The notes: a model not told the origin generated them from the sequence alone. Positions 17,099 through 27,860 are shown, counted from the stretch's first letter. The stretch: 64,000 nucleotides of DNA from Prorocentrum cordatum (GCA_963575745.1 CAUYUJ010018559.1:1-64000); one strand, 5' to 3'. Made by a program: numbers and translations.

Positions 17099-17201
17099 TT
17101 CGGAGCTCCGCACGGATTTCTTGGATCCGCGCTGGGACCCCTCCCTGGCGCGCAGGGGGGTCCAGCACAGATCCACGAAATCCGCGCGGAGCTCCAAAGT
17201 T
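17095..17201. mobile_element. Foldback element, family F copy
   Basis: Left arm AACTTTCGGAGCTCCGCACG then GATTTCTTGGATCC; right arm inverse, ending GCGGAGCTCCAAAGTT. The inner core GGCGCGCAGGGGGGTCCAGC is shorter than in the copies at 469 and 1077. It sits directly on the end of the poly(A) tract. Confidence 0.7.
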
Positions 17202-17255
17202 CATATGTTCATGCCTTTTCTCCGAGAAACGCCACCCCCAGGGAAGCGTTCTTAG

Positions 17256-17388
17256 AGGCCTCCCGAATGGGAGAGCAGATGGGGTCGGAAGACCGCGCCG
17301 CATCGCCGATGCATCGGCGATCGCCGACGCGTCGCCGATGCGGCGCAATCCTCCGACCCCATACACTCGGATCCCATCAAGGAGGCCT
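17256..17388. mobile_element. Foldback element, family H copy 2
   Basis: Outer arms AGGCCTCCCGAATGGGA and the inverse CCCATCAAGGAGGCCT enclose ATGGGGTCGGAAGACCGCGC and its inverse. The centre repeats CATCGCCGATGCATCGGCG. Most complete member of family H. Confidence 0.8.
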
Positions 17389-17401
17389 AGGAGGTCGGGA
17401 C

Positions 17402-17422
17402 CTCGGGGGGGGGGGGGGGGGG
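17402..17422 (+). repeat. Poly(G) tract with adjacent 20-bp duplication
   Basis: A G run followed by two direct copies of GGTGGGCGGATGTCAGA at about 17427-17461. Short and likely slippage-prone. Confidence 0.7.
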
Positions 17423-17666
17423 CAAGGTGGGCGGATGTCAGAGGAGGTGGGCGGATGTCAGACCGTGCAGGGCGGTGCTGCCAGTGCCCGCAGGGCCCGG
17501 GCGGGGTGCGCCGGCCTGCCGTGGTATTCCCGTGCGCCTGCGCGCGTGCGCGTGCGCGTGCGCGTGCGCGCCGCCGCCGGCAGAGGCGAATCGTCACCCA
17601 GAGATCCGATGACGTGGTTCTGTCGATACGATCAACCCGTATGGGAAGGGCGCGCGATAGGGCTGC

Positions 17667-17800
17667 AAGGGCCTTGGACGCCCATGCCGAAGCTTTTCGG
17701 GCGGGGCGCGGCCCACGAAAGTGGCCAAGGACGGACCGAGGAGGCAAGGATGCAAGAGGGTGCCCTTGGGAAGGGTGCCCATCCTTGCTGTGCGGGTTGA
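17667..17800 (+). repeat. Dispersed repeat family G, copy 3
   Basis: Shares CTGCAAGGGCCTTGGACGCC, GGGGCGCGGCCCACGAAAG and GGATGCAAGAGGG with the copies at 2501 and 9078. Confidence 0.6.
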
Positions 17801-18335
17801 CTGCACGGCGCCCCCGGGAGCCTCGACCCACTGCCCCGGACCAGCGCTTCCTCCCGAGCCGACTTCTGAGCCCACGAGGCCCGGCGGGGGCCCCTATACA
17901 GAGGCCGGCCACGGCGAAGCACCTCCGCCCGTGCTTCTCCATGCGCTGGACCTCTGGACCCCCTGCCGGTGGCCGTGCTCGGCACCACCGCGGGCTGGGC
18001 CTCCCCGTGCGCCGGAGGGCAAGGGCTGCCTGCCGCTGCCGCCGCCTCGGGGGCGACGATGGGGGCGAATATACGCCTGGGGGAAAGCAGATGTATCCGA
18101 GGGCGCCGAGGGTCCATGCCTTCGGCGAGGCTCCCGGGCGCAGAGGTGTCATGCCCGCCGCTCGGCTAGATTCGCCCACAGAGTCGCCTCCGACCGCCGG
18201 CACTCGCTGGCGCGCCGCTCCCTCCCACCGCGGGAGCGGCCCCGCGACGCCCGCGAGGCAACCCGCTGGCCCCAGCTGGGGAACGGCCTGCCCAGGCCCC
18301 TCGAAGGGCAGCGATGTTCGGCGGCGAGCCCTGGG
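17801..18335. other. GC-rich interval with open frames on both strands
   Basis: Long frames on both strands, for instance plus-strand APSHRGSGPATPARQPAGPS and minus-strand PKAWTLGALGYICFPPGVYS. It may contain an exon but codon bias does not separate the strands. No domain is recognised. Confidence 0.3.
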
Positions 18336-18415
18336 GGAAGTGAGGAGAAGGAGGAGGAGGAGGAGGAGGAGCAGAACGAGGAGTAGGGGGAGCGGACCTG
18401 AGGAGGAGGGGGAGC
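18336..18415. repeat. (GAG)n microsatellite, interrupted
   Basis: GGAGGAGGAGG tract with AGAACGAGG and GGGGGAGCGG interruptions. Confidence 0.85.
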
Positions 18416-18419
18416 GGAC

Positions 18420-18560
18420 CTTCTCGGAAGGCTCGGAGGGCCTCCGACCTTCCGAGAAGGTTTGTAAGGCGTCTCCGAATACAAAGACGGCTTCTCAGAA
18501 GGCACGGGGGCTTCTGAGAAGCCAGGCCGCCCTCCGAAAAGGCCTGCCCCCCTCTCACTT
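18420..18560 (+). repeat. Dispersed repeat O, copy 1
   Basis: Several inverted and direct copies of CTTCTCGGAAGG, CCTTCCGAGAAGG and CTTCTGAGAAGCC, ending CTCTCACTTCC. A related segment at 56335-56430 has GGCGCGAGGGCTTCTGAGAC and ends CTTTCACTTCC. Confidence 0.55.
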
Positions 18561-18575
18561 CCACCCTAGGCTCAC

Positions 18576-18776
18576 CGCAGAATTGATTCTTTTCCTACGA
18601 GAACAGTACCCATGCACCGTACCATGCTTGGTCTCCCTTCAGCCCCACCTCCAACGCGGTAGGGTGCAGAGTTTGTCGGCTCTGAGGGGCCGAAAAACTA
18701 TGCACCGTACCTTGCCTGGGTCGAGGATCGACGACGCCTCGGGAGACGCAAACGCGGTACGGTGCACACAAGTCGT
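18576..18776 (-). repeat. Dispersed repeat family I, copy 1
   Basis: Contains three ATGCACCGTACC-like motifs in both orientations around TCTGAGGGGCCGAAAAAC. The reverse complement aligns with 43640-43822 over nearly its whole length, including a CTCGACCCAGG block and the end GTTCTCGTAGG / GTTCTCTGTAGG. Foldback-like and without an ORF. Confidence 0.65.
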
Positions 18777-18898
18777 CCGCAGATTTCCGGCGCACCATCT
18801 GACGAGGAGGAGGGAGGAGGCAAAAAAAGAGAGGGGACGGACCAACCCTCAGTGGCATGCCGGCCACCTGCGTCTGCCGTCGACCGCGTCGTGGGCCG

Positions 18899-18990
18899 TC
18901 CTCCTCCTCCTCCTCCTCCTCCTCCTCCTCCTCCTCCTCCTCCTCCTCCTCCTCCTCCTCCTCCTCCTCCTCCCCCTCCTGTTCCTCCTC
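18899..18990. repeat. (TCC)n microsatellite
   Basis: Clean trinucleotide tract, about 90 bp. Confidence 0.95.
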
Positions 18991-19345
18991 CTCCCGTCTG
19001 CTTCAGGAGCCCGCCCACAGTGCACACGAACCGACCCGGGCCGAGCCCCAGCGGCATGCCGGAGCATCAGCACCAGCGGGCAGCCAACGGCCACCAGCGC
19101 CACGCGCAGGCCCGCAGGGCACCATGGACACAGGCGAGGCAACGGCCGCGGGGCAGCGCGGACCGCAGCGCGCGCGCGCGACGCACGGGCGCCCCACCGC
19201 TCGACCTCCGACGCGGGGCCCAGCGAGAAGGCCGAGTCCCCACCGCCACCCGCTCGGGTGCCGCCCAGCGACGCCACCTCTCTGCGCACGAGGCGCTTCC
19301 GCCCAGCGTCCGGCCCGGGAGCATCACAGATCGATCCAGCTCGAC
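18991..19345 (+). other. Interval with an exon-like plus-strand frame
   Basis: One plus-strand frame reads SDAGPSEKAESPPPPARVPP followed by SDATSLRTRRFRPASGPG. It may be coding, but other frames are open and no domain or splice site is convincing. Confidence 0.25.
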
Positions 19346-19385
19346 AAAAAAGCAGCAGAAGTATAGGGGGTCCCTGGCTCTGGTC

Positions 19386-19552
19386 GCGACTTCTGCTGAC
19401 ATGACAGCTTGGGTGGTGCCTTCTGACTTCTGACTTCTGGCCTCTGGTGGTGGCATGACGGCTTCTGACATTCTGACTTCCGACTTCCGACTTCTGGCTT
19501 CCGACTTCTGATGGATGACTTCTGACTCCTGGCGGTGACTTCTAGCTATGGG
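19386..19552 (+). repeat. GACTTCTG heptamer/octamer array
   Basis: Irregular repeats of TGACTTC, CGACTTC and TGGCTTCC over about 165 bp, including CTTCTGACTTCTGACTTCTG. Confidence 0.8.
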
Positions 19553-19681
19553 CTACATGTTAGCCATGACGTCGGATCGCAGGGCACCAGCGGCCGAGCG
19601 GGCCAGGAGCGCCACAGAGCTCAGGAAGAGAGCCGAGCCCCTCGTGGGCCCAGGATCGGTGCACGCGCCCTCCAGGAAGGC

Positions 19682-20084
19682 GTACAGTCGGGGCGTTGAC
19701 CTGAGGAACCCTGAATGGTGAGCGTTCTTTTATTCGGTTTTTCGACATTGGGCGGAAGGGGGGAAAGGGGGGGGTATGGCTCCGGACCTCTGCTGAATGC
19801 GGCTGTTCGCAGAAGAGCTCCACCTGCTCGAAACAGGCACCAAAAGACAGCCAAGATCCACTCCAAAGGGGGGGGAGGGGGGGTGCAAGGACCCGCGCCG
19901 ATCGGCAAAACAATGAATAAGAAAACGATTAGATAAGGAACGAGGCCCGCATTTTCCCCTAAGCGAAACTTCGGCTCCCCATCGAAAGCCTAAGAATAAC
20001 CTAAGACGAAGTGTAAAGCAACTAAGGAACACTGAGCCCCTCCCAGACGAAAAAAAGGTTCCTTCTTCAGCGCCCCGACTGTAC
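19682..20084 (+). mobile_element. Family B element with a 218-bp insert
   Basis: Perfect 14-bp ends GTACAGTCGGGGCG and CGCCCCGACTGTAC; GTAC may be the 4-bp target duplication. Without the insert at 19715-19932 the B part is about 181 bp. The insert occupies the same site (CCCTRA|ATAAGG) that received the C element in the copy at 14925. Confidence 0.8.
19715..19932 (+). mobile_element. Insert D with imperfect inverted ends
   Basis: A 218-bp segment present only in this B copy. Its left end GAGCGTTCTTTTATTCGG and the inverse of its right end TAATCGTTTTCTTATTC are loosely similar. It contains poly(G) runs near 19767 and 19867. Insertion versus loss from the other copies cannot be decided here. 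Confidence 0.5.
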
Positions 20085-20284
20085 ACAGCAATCCTGAGCC
20101 CAAGATGGGCCTGGCCAAGGGTTGGTGCACTTGTATGGCCCTCGTCGCCAGTGACCCCCCACCCCTTCTTGCTCGACCCACACTCAGCCCCTCCAGCTGA
20201 AGCCCCTGGCTCTCTGGAAGACAACCCTGACATTCGGATCCGCCGTACTTTCTGGGCGATTTCGTAAGCAGGGCGGAGATCCCC

Positions 20285-20430
20285 CTCTTACGTTCCAAGC
20301 TCCTTTGATGTCGGCTTCCGCCCTTCCGCCCTACTTCTTTCGCATCGTGTTGGGGGTGCATTTCCGACACAACTGTGATTCGGAAAATGCACCGAAGCAC
20401 GGCAAATCCGAAGTCAGGGAACCCCTCGAT
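20285..20430 (+). repeat. Dispersed repeat family J, copy 1
   Basis: Contains CCAAGCTCCTTTGATGTCGG, TTTCGCATCGTGTTGGGGG, GCATTTCCGACACAACTG and GCACCGAAGCACGGCAAATC. The same blocks in the same order occur at 46365-46545, and a decayed partial copy around 45655-45715. Confidence 0.65.
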
Positions 20431-20504
20431 GTTTTCCGGCCCGGAGCCCAACCACAATCCCCACTACACGTCGGTCATTTCCAATCGTGCTCATTTCTAA
20501 TTCT

Positions 20505-20592
20505 GCTCGTTTCTAATTGTCCCTGGCCCCCTAGTGGCCAAGAAGAGGCCCAGGATAGAACAATTAGAAATGAAAGGATCTTGGCCCCCAAA
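20505..20592. repeat. Short inverted repeat
   Basis: TTTCTAATTGTCCCTGGCC is answered by GGCCCAGG and ACAATTAGAAATG about 40 bp later. It may be a small foldback element. Confidence 0.55.
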
Positions 20593-20639
20593 ACAAATGA
20601 AAGAACTTTCGAAGAACTAGAAATGAACAACGTGTACGC

Positions 20640-21110
20640 CCGAGGCACCCCCCACAACCCAGAACATCACCGGGTCTCTTTTGGCGGGCCCCCACCCCGT
20701 GCACTTCTGTCCCAAGAGCCCACGCCGGCCCCCTCCGAGCCCGACGCTCCCAAAACCCGAGCCCGTGGCTCTGGCCTCGCTTGACGACCTCCCCCTGGCT
20801 CCCTTGGCCTGCAGACAGACGGCCCACTCCGCGACCGACACACGCCCACCACCCCCGAGCCCATGTTTTTGCACGACCCCCTCCGCGTGCGCGACACCTC
20901 GCCACCGCTCGCTCTATTTTGAACGCCCCTCGCCAAATTTGGCTCCAGTCCGGAGCTTACACTACGACCCCACCGCGCGCGACACTCCCACCCCTGCCCT
21001 CGCTAACACTCCCACCCCTCGACTTCCTCTTCCTGGAATCCCCGCCACCACACTTGCGACCCCGTGTCAGTGTCATCCTCGTTGGTCGGCTGCTGCTCCT
21101 GCTCGTGCTT
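20640..21110. other. No supported gene; C-rich plus strand
   Basis: C-rich sequence with long open frames on both strands and no domain. Runs directly into the microsatellite domain. Confidence 0.4.
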
Positions 21111-21117
21111 GTCAGCC

Positions 21118-21278
21118 TCCCTCCTCCTCCTCCTCCTCCTCCTCCTCCTCCTCCTCCTCCTCCTCCTCTTCCTCCTCTCCCCTCTTCCCTCCTCCCCACC
21201 TCCTCCCCCTCCTCCTCCTCCTCCTCCTCCTCCTCCTCGTCCTCCTCCTCCTCCTCCTCCTCCTCCTCCTCCTCCTCC

Positions 21279-21317
<39 letters not shown>

Positions 21318-21397
21318 CCATCACCATCAGCATCAGCATCATCATTATCCTCCTCCTCCTCCTCCTCCTCATCATCATCATCAGCATCATCATCAGC

Positions 21398-21436
<39 letters not shown>

Positions 21437-23417
21437 GTCATCATCAGCATCATCAGCATCACCAGCATGATCATCAGCATCAGCATCAGCATCATCAGCA
21501 TCATCATCAGCATCATCAGCAGCATTATCAGCCGCATCATCATCAGCAGCACCATCATCATCATAACCATCATCAGCAGCATCAGAAACATCATCGTCGT
21601 CATCAGCATCAGCATCAGCATCACCATCATCATCAACATCATCATCATCATCAACAGCATCAGCATCATCATCAACAGCATCATCATCGTCATTCTCAGC
21701 ATCACCATCGAAATCAGCATCATCATCAACATAATCACCAGCACCAGCATCCTCATCATCATCAGCAGCAGCAGCAGCAGTATCATCAGCATCATCATCA
21801 TAATCACCATCACCATCACCATCACCATCATCATCAGCAGCATCATCAGCATCATCACCATCAGCATCGGCATCATCATCAGCATCATCATCAGCATGAT
21901 CATCATCATCAGCAGCAGCATCATCATTAGCATCATCATCATCCTCATCATCCTCGTCACCATATCATCATCATTACCTGCACCACCGTCAGCAGCAGCA
22001 TCATCTTGATCATCGTCGTTCGCATCGCCCACTCCTCCTCAGATCCTCCTCCTACTCAACGTATACATCCTCATCGTCAGCAGCATCCTCCTCAATTCAA
22101 TCAGCATCGACTTCCTCCTCTTCCTGCTCCTCCTGATCCTCCTCCTCTCCTACTCCTCCTCCCCCTCCTCATCAGCATCATCCTCCTCATCATCAGCATC
22201 ATCATCAGCATCATCATCATCATCATTATCATCAGAAGCATCATCATCATGATCATGATGATGATCATCATTAGCATCAGCATCGTCATCACCGTCAGCA
22301 TCACCATCACCATGACTAGCACCAACACAAGCGCCAGCACCATCATCATGACCATCACAACCACCCCCACCATCGTCACATCATGACATAATGCACATAC
22401 CGGCCACTCATCGTCGTCGTCATCATCACCAGCGACAGCAGCACCATTAGAATCAGCGTCATCATCATCACCATCATCATCAGCATCATCGTCATCAGCA
22501 GCAGCAGCATCATCATCAGCAGCATCAGCATCATCATCGCATTCAGCATCAGCAGCATCATCAGCAGCATCATCAGCATCAGCATCATCATCAGCATCAT
22601 CATCATCGTCACAATCACACTCACCATCATCATCGTCATCATCATCATCATCAGCATCATCGTAATCAGCATCATCCGCATCACCATCATCAGCACCAGC
22701 ATCATCATCATTGTTACCATCAGCAGCATCAGCATCATCAGCATCATCGTCATCATCATCATCATCAGCATCGTCATCATCAGCATCATCAGCATCGTCA
22801 GCATCATCGTCATCATTACCGTCATCATTACAACCACCATCATCAGCAGCAGCATCATCGTGATCATCTTCATTATCCTCGCCCACTCATCCTCATACCC
22901 GCTCTTCCCCTGCCCCGATGCCCCTCCTACCTCTCCCTCGTCATACCCCTACTCCCCGTCAGCCGCATCCTCCTCAATACCATCAGCACCCAATTCCTCC
23001 TCCTCCTCCTCCTCCTCGTCCTCCTCCTCCTCTCCTCCTCCTCCTCCTCCTCCTCCTCCTCCTCCTCCTCCTCATCCTCCTCGTCCGCATCCCCCTCATG
23101 ATCAGCATCATCAGCAGCATCATCAGCAGCATCATCGTCATCATCACTACATCCAAAACCACCACCACCACCATCGAGATCGCCATCACCATCACCGTCA
23201 CCAGCACCAGCAACATCACCATTACCGTCACCACCATCCTCATCCTCACGAAACAAAAAACACTGCACATCCTCGCCGCTCATCGACGTCATCAGTATGA
23301 GCGGCAGCAGCACCATCAGAATCAGCGTCATCATCATCAGCAGTATCATCAGTATCATCACCACCACCAGAGCCACAAGTTTCAGCAGCATCATTGCCAT
23401 CACCACTAGCATCGTCG

Positions 23418-23468
<51 letters not shown>

Positions 23469-23622
23469 GCAGCATCATCATCATCGTCATCATCGTCATC
23501 ATCAGCATCAGCATCATTATCATCATCATCCGCATCATCATCGTCGTCAGCAGCAGCATCAGCGTCAGCATCAACATCAGCATCATCAGCAGCATCGTCA
23601 TCATCATCAGCAGCAGCATCAG

Positions 23623-23673
<51 letters not shown>

Positions 23674-23895
23674 AATCAGCATCAGCATCAGCATCAGCAA
23701 CATCATGACCATCAGCATCATCATCATCATCATCATCATCTGCACCAGCATTACCATCAGCATCACCATCAGCATCATCATCATCATCATAATCAACAGA
23801 AGCAGAATCATCATCAGCATCATCATCATCATCGTCGTCGGCATCGCCATCGCCATCGCCACCATCAGCAGCAGCAGCAGCAGCTGCAGCTGAAG
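21118..23895. repeat. 2.8-kb (TCC)n and (ATC)n domain with higher-order copies
   Basis: Starts as (CTC)n (21118-21280), then about 2.6 kb of ATC/ACC/AGC triplets with TCC blocks at 22130-22160 and 22995-23090. Marker segments recur about 870 bp apart: CAGCATCCTCCTCAATTCAA near 22082 and CGCATCCTCCTCAATACCA near 22964; CAGCAGCACCATTAGAATC near 22436 and CAGCAGCACCATCAGAATC near 23306. The minus strand gives an Asp/Ala-rich frame, but all frames are open as expected for triplet repeats. Confidence 0.9.
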
Positions 23896-24121
23896 CAGCA
23901 CCACCATACAACAGTGGGCACGCAGCACAGCCACGAGGAAACTGCCCCAGGAAATGCGAGCCGACTCTCGTGCACGGTGGTGCCGGAGGCACCAAGCCAG
24001 AGTAGTGCCTTCGGCACTCGCGCGCGCGCGAGAGGTGTGGAGCTCCTGCGGGGGTCAAAATTGGGCAGCGCTGGGCAGAGGAGGAGAAGGAGAAATGATG
24101 AGAAGGCGGAGGACGCAGCGT

Positions 24122-24475
24122 AGCTAGAGGTCTACCGACCAAAGGAGGGGGAGAAGGAGGGAGGAGAAGGAGGAGGAGGGACGGAGGGAGAAGCAGGAGA
24201 AAGTAGGGGGGAAGGAAAGAGGAGAAGGGAGGACGAGGCAGGAGGAAGAGGAGGGAGGAGGAGGAAAGGGAGAAGGAAGGGAAGTAGGAGGGGGACGGAG
24301 GAGGGGGAAGGGCGACGGGGGGAGAAGGAGAGAGGAGAGACAAGGAAGGAGGAGGAGGAGGAGGAGGAGGAGGAGGCGGAGGGAGGAGGAGGAGGAGGAG
24401 GAGAAGGAGGAGGAGGAGGAGAAGAGGAGGAGGAGGAGGAGCGAGGAGCGAGGAGCGAGGAGGAGAGAGGAGAAT
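24122..24475 (+). repeat. Purine-rich GGA/GAAGG tract
   Basis: About 350 bp of almost pure purine on the plus strand, mostly GGAGGAGG and GGAGAAGG, ending in GCGAGGAGCGAGGAGCGAGG. Confidence 0.9.
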
Positions 24476-24659
24476 CCCTGCACCCCGTCCTGCTGCGAGC
24501 TCGCCGAGGCGCCATGGCCGAGGAGAGAGGACGGGCGGCGGCCCCGGCCCGCCCAGCCGCCCGCAGCGCGATGCTGGCGGGCACCCGCGCGGGAGGAAGC
24601 GCGCGGAAGGAGGGAGGAAAACACTGGGTGGTGGTAATTGGCGCCTTCAGGTACGGTGG

Positions 24660-24815
24660 GGGACACTTACCCCTCCGCGTCCAAAGAAGTCCCACTGGTG
24701 GCCCTGGCACCCGTGGCGGGTCGCCACATCCCCGCCAAGGAAGAGGAGGTCACGGGCCCAGCCTCGCCCGTGCAGCACTGGCCGCTCTCTCGGCCCTGGA
24801 CTCAGCCGCCTTGCG
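24660..24815 (+). CDS. Weak candidate exon
   Basis: The plus-strand frame YPSASKEVPLVALAPVAGRH then IPAKEEEVTGPASPVQHWPL has mostly G/C-ending codons and is not repetitive. Neither splice boundaries nor a domain can be assigned. The opposite strand is also open. Confidence 0.25.
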
Positions 24816-24879
24816 GCCTCGCTCAATCGCCTCTGCAGGCGATGCGACCCTGGGGGGGTGTTGGACAAGGAACCCCTAG

Positions 24880-25295
24880 ATAAGGAGTCGAGGGTCTGGA
24901 AGCTGGTGGAACTCCAATCGTGGATCGGCCATGGGTATCACCACGGACCGAGGTCAGAGTTGTGGAGGTACGTTGGCAACCCTCCCTGCGGCGATCTTCG
25001 TTGGCCGAGGGACCGTAGGGAGGGCCTCGGCCCCCTCCAGTGGCGATGGACGCCATCATGTGGCTGGTGGGAGTGGGAACCCAGCATGTTCGGAGGGAGG
25101 GATTTTGCTTCTTCGGCCGCTGATCCGAGTCGAGCCCTGGCTCCCTTGACACCCCAGGCAGGGCCCGAGGAGCGGATCGAGGCGCGGGCCTGGAGAGGCG
25201 GAGGACACCCACCGACACGCCAACCAGGGGGAGATCCAGAATCGAGGATCGAAGCTGCTGGGCCCTGCTGGGCCTCATGTGGAGGCGCCTCCTGT
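24880..25295. other. No supported gene
   Basis: Unique GC-rich sequence with open frames on both strands, lacking domain or clear codon bias. Confidence 0.4.
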
Positions 25296-25302
25296 GGGCT
25301 CC

Positions 25303-25372
25303 GAGTAGATGGGGTCGAAGGATCGCGCCGCATCGCCGCTGCATCGCCGATGCATCGACGACGACGTCGGCG
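25303..25372 (+). mobile_element. Foldback family H, left half only
   Basis: Carries GATGGGGTCGAAGGATCGCG then CCGCATCGCC and CATCGCCGATGCATCG, the left arm and centre of family H. The right arm is absent. Confidence 0.6.
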
Positions 25373-25688
25373 TGGGGAAAATCGGGCCCGCAGCAGGAGG
25401 AGCGGGAGGAGTGCTACGCAGCAGCTCGGCTGGGCCCGATGCCCAGAAGTCCCTGTGCACTGGGACATCGGCCAGGGATGGAAAGAGTGTGGCGGGTCGG
25501 GGGCGAATGCTTTATCCATACCCCAGCTGATGCCTTGAACTCTGAACGCTAAGCGTGCACGACCTGAGAGATACAGGCGCGCGCACATTCATACACACAC
25601 TTTTGGCGTCGCGGCCCTGCCCGCAGCGACAGGGGGTAGAAGAAAGGTAAAAAAAGCGAGCCCGCACGCGCATCTGATGGCTGGCACA

Positions 25689-26143
<455 letters not shown>

Positions 26144-26436
26144 CCGGCCCGTTGATGCAACGCAGCGAGTGCTGGAGCGTGGCGCGCTCAGATTGATTTA
26201 CCACCGAACGTCTGCCGATGGGGGATCAGGACGTGAGAACGCCGCTGACGACTGCCCGGAAAAAGGAGGCTGAGACCAATGCATGTGGAAGATGCCGAGG
26301 CCATGCAGATAGCGTAACAACTACACGATACTGCACGAGGAAGCCCAGAAAGCACCATCGAGCGCGACCCACTCAAAGCGCGAGACAGCGAACAGAGAGC
26401 GTAAAGACAGCGCAGCTGCAGCAAGAGAATAACACA

Positions 26437-26518
26437 CAAGCACACACACACACACAAACTCTCTCTCTCACACACACACCAAAACAAAACTCTCTCTCTC
26501 TCTTTCACACACACACTT
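26437..26518. repeat. (CA)n/(CT)n microsatellite
   Basis: Alternating CACACAC and CTCTCTC blocks. Confidence 0.9.
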
Positions 26519-26619
26519 TTGGCAGTCGCGGCCTCGCGCGCAGCGACGAGGCAGAGTAAGGTTGAGCGGCGGCGCGCGCGCGGCTGGGCCCTCCGACGAG
26601 ATCACTCTGGATCCCGTGC

Positions 26620-27039
26620 GTGCACGCATCAAACATGCCCTACAAGCGCGGTTGGCGTGGAGGTGTCGCGCCGCCCAACGCTGGCCTCCCAAGCGGGGAT
26701 GTAGCACGAGGCTGTGAGAGGAGGAGCATAACCATCTGGGCGTCGACGTCGGGGAAGTGCAACGCTGCCCAACGCAGAAAGGCCCTGCAGGTCCTCTGCG
26801 GGGACGTGGCGGAGACGCAGGAGAGGGAGAGGGGGCCGAGGAATACGGGCATCGAGTGCAGAAGAGCGTGGGCGGAGGGGCCCGCTGCGGGGAAGTGGGG
26901 ACGAGCCCAGGGCAAGCGCCGCGTGGATGACAACGCGGAGAGGCCACCCAGCGGACTGCCCGCCAGGCGGCAGCGTGACAGGGGGGAGAGACGTTCGACG
27001 ACGGAAGCGAGGGGAGGGGCCAGAAGCTGGGCCGATTAA
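26620..27039 (+). CDS. Open reading frame, 139 codons, unknown
   Basis: ATG to stop on the plus strand. It contains SGKCNAAQRRKALQVLCGDV and a basic end. No low complexity, but no recognisable domain, and codon bias is only moderate. Chance in GC-rich DNA is a fair alternative. Confidence 0.2.
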   Translation: MHASNMPYKRGWRGGVAPPNAGLPSGDVARGCERRSITIWASTSGKCNAAQRRKALQVLCGDVAETQERERGPRNTGIECRRAWAEGPAAGKWGRAQGKRRVDDNAERPPSGLPARRQRDRGERRSTTEARGGARSWAD

Positions 27040-27114
27040 CGGCGGGGCCGCCCCCCGGGGCGCTTGCGCGGAGCAGCGCCGCTTCCCGCTAGGGGCGGCG
27101 CAGGGGTAGCGCCA

Positions 27115-27332
27115 GGGCCGGCGGGGGAAACGGCCTGGACAACGTCTGGAGGCAAAAGGCGGATGAACAGGCTGATCTGGTTGGACTGGAATGCACTGGG
27201 GTCAGGGCCCCTGGGGCAGCACTGGCCAGTGCCATGAGTGCACTTCACCACGCCCTTGTCTTCCAGGTCGCAGTCATGTTCGGCGAGGGCTTCAAGCACC
27301 ACGATTACGTCAGCGCGCAGTCGTACATGTGA
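27115..27332 (+). CDS. Candidate 3'-terminal exon, unknown protein
   Basis: A frame runs open from an AG|GG acceptor-like site near 27113 to TGA at 27330-27332, including GLDNVWRQKADEQADLVGLE. The last 21 codons after CTTGTCTTCCAG (acceptor at 27265-27266) read VAVMFGEGFKHHDYVSAQSY and have strongly G/C-ending codons, so the true exon may start at 27267 only. The family is not recognised. Upstream exons would lie at lower coordinates. Confidence 0.35.
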
Positions 27333-27699
27333 GCTGCCAAGCACACATCGACCGCGGCACCTCCCGCAGCGTCGCGCGTTACTTGGGGGGTGAGGGCTCC
27401 ATGGACCCAGAGATCAGTAGGACTCATCTGGATATGGGATCTGCCCCGTTCCTAGTGCAACCGTGCTAGAACCCTATGCAAGCTCTATAGGAATCCTTTG
27501 GTTATGGCGTCTGCCCCATTTCTTTTGAAATGTGCTTAGAAAGCCACCCAATTCAATAGGAGCTGCGACCTCTTCCAGTTCCCATTGAAATCGTATCAGA
27601 ATCGGATTCAAATTCAATTGGAATCCTCTGTACATGGGATCTGCCCCATTTCAAATTAATCATGCTAGAACCGTTTTCGAAACCAATGGGGGTCCCTTC

Positions 27700-27860
27700 C
27701 TCTCTTCCTCCTCCTCCTCCTCCTCCTCCTTTGACCTCCTCCTCAGCATCATCCTCCTTCTTCTCCTCCCGCCTCCTCCTCCTCCTCCTCATCCTCCTCC
27801 TCCTCAACACCCTCCTGTTTCATCCTCCTCTTCCTCGTCAGAGGAAGGAGCAACAGCGGC
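27700..27860. repeat. (TCC)n-rich interval
   Basis: Interrupted TCC tract followed at 27855-27890 by short CAGCAGCAG runs. Confidence 0.85.

Larger units (their letters stand above)
19637..20130. mobile_element. Diverged foldback E split by a B element
   Basis: The left part GTGGGCCCAGGATCGGTGC and the right part CAATCCTGAGCCCAAGATGG then GGGTTGGTGC match the two halves of the foldback at 3069-3224. The family B copy at 19682-20084 sits between them, in the right arm just after GGCGTAC. Confidence 0.6.

Noticed and set aside
22101-22886. Asp/Ala-rich 261-residue acidic protein on the minus strand
   Set aside because: All six frames of the ATC/AGC triplet domain are open, and no non-repetitive coding segment adjoins it.
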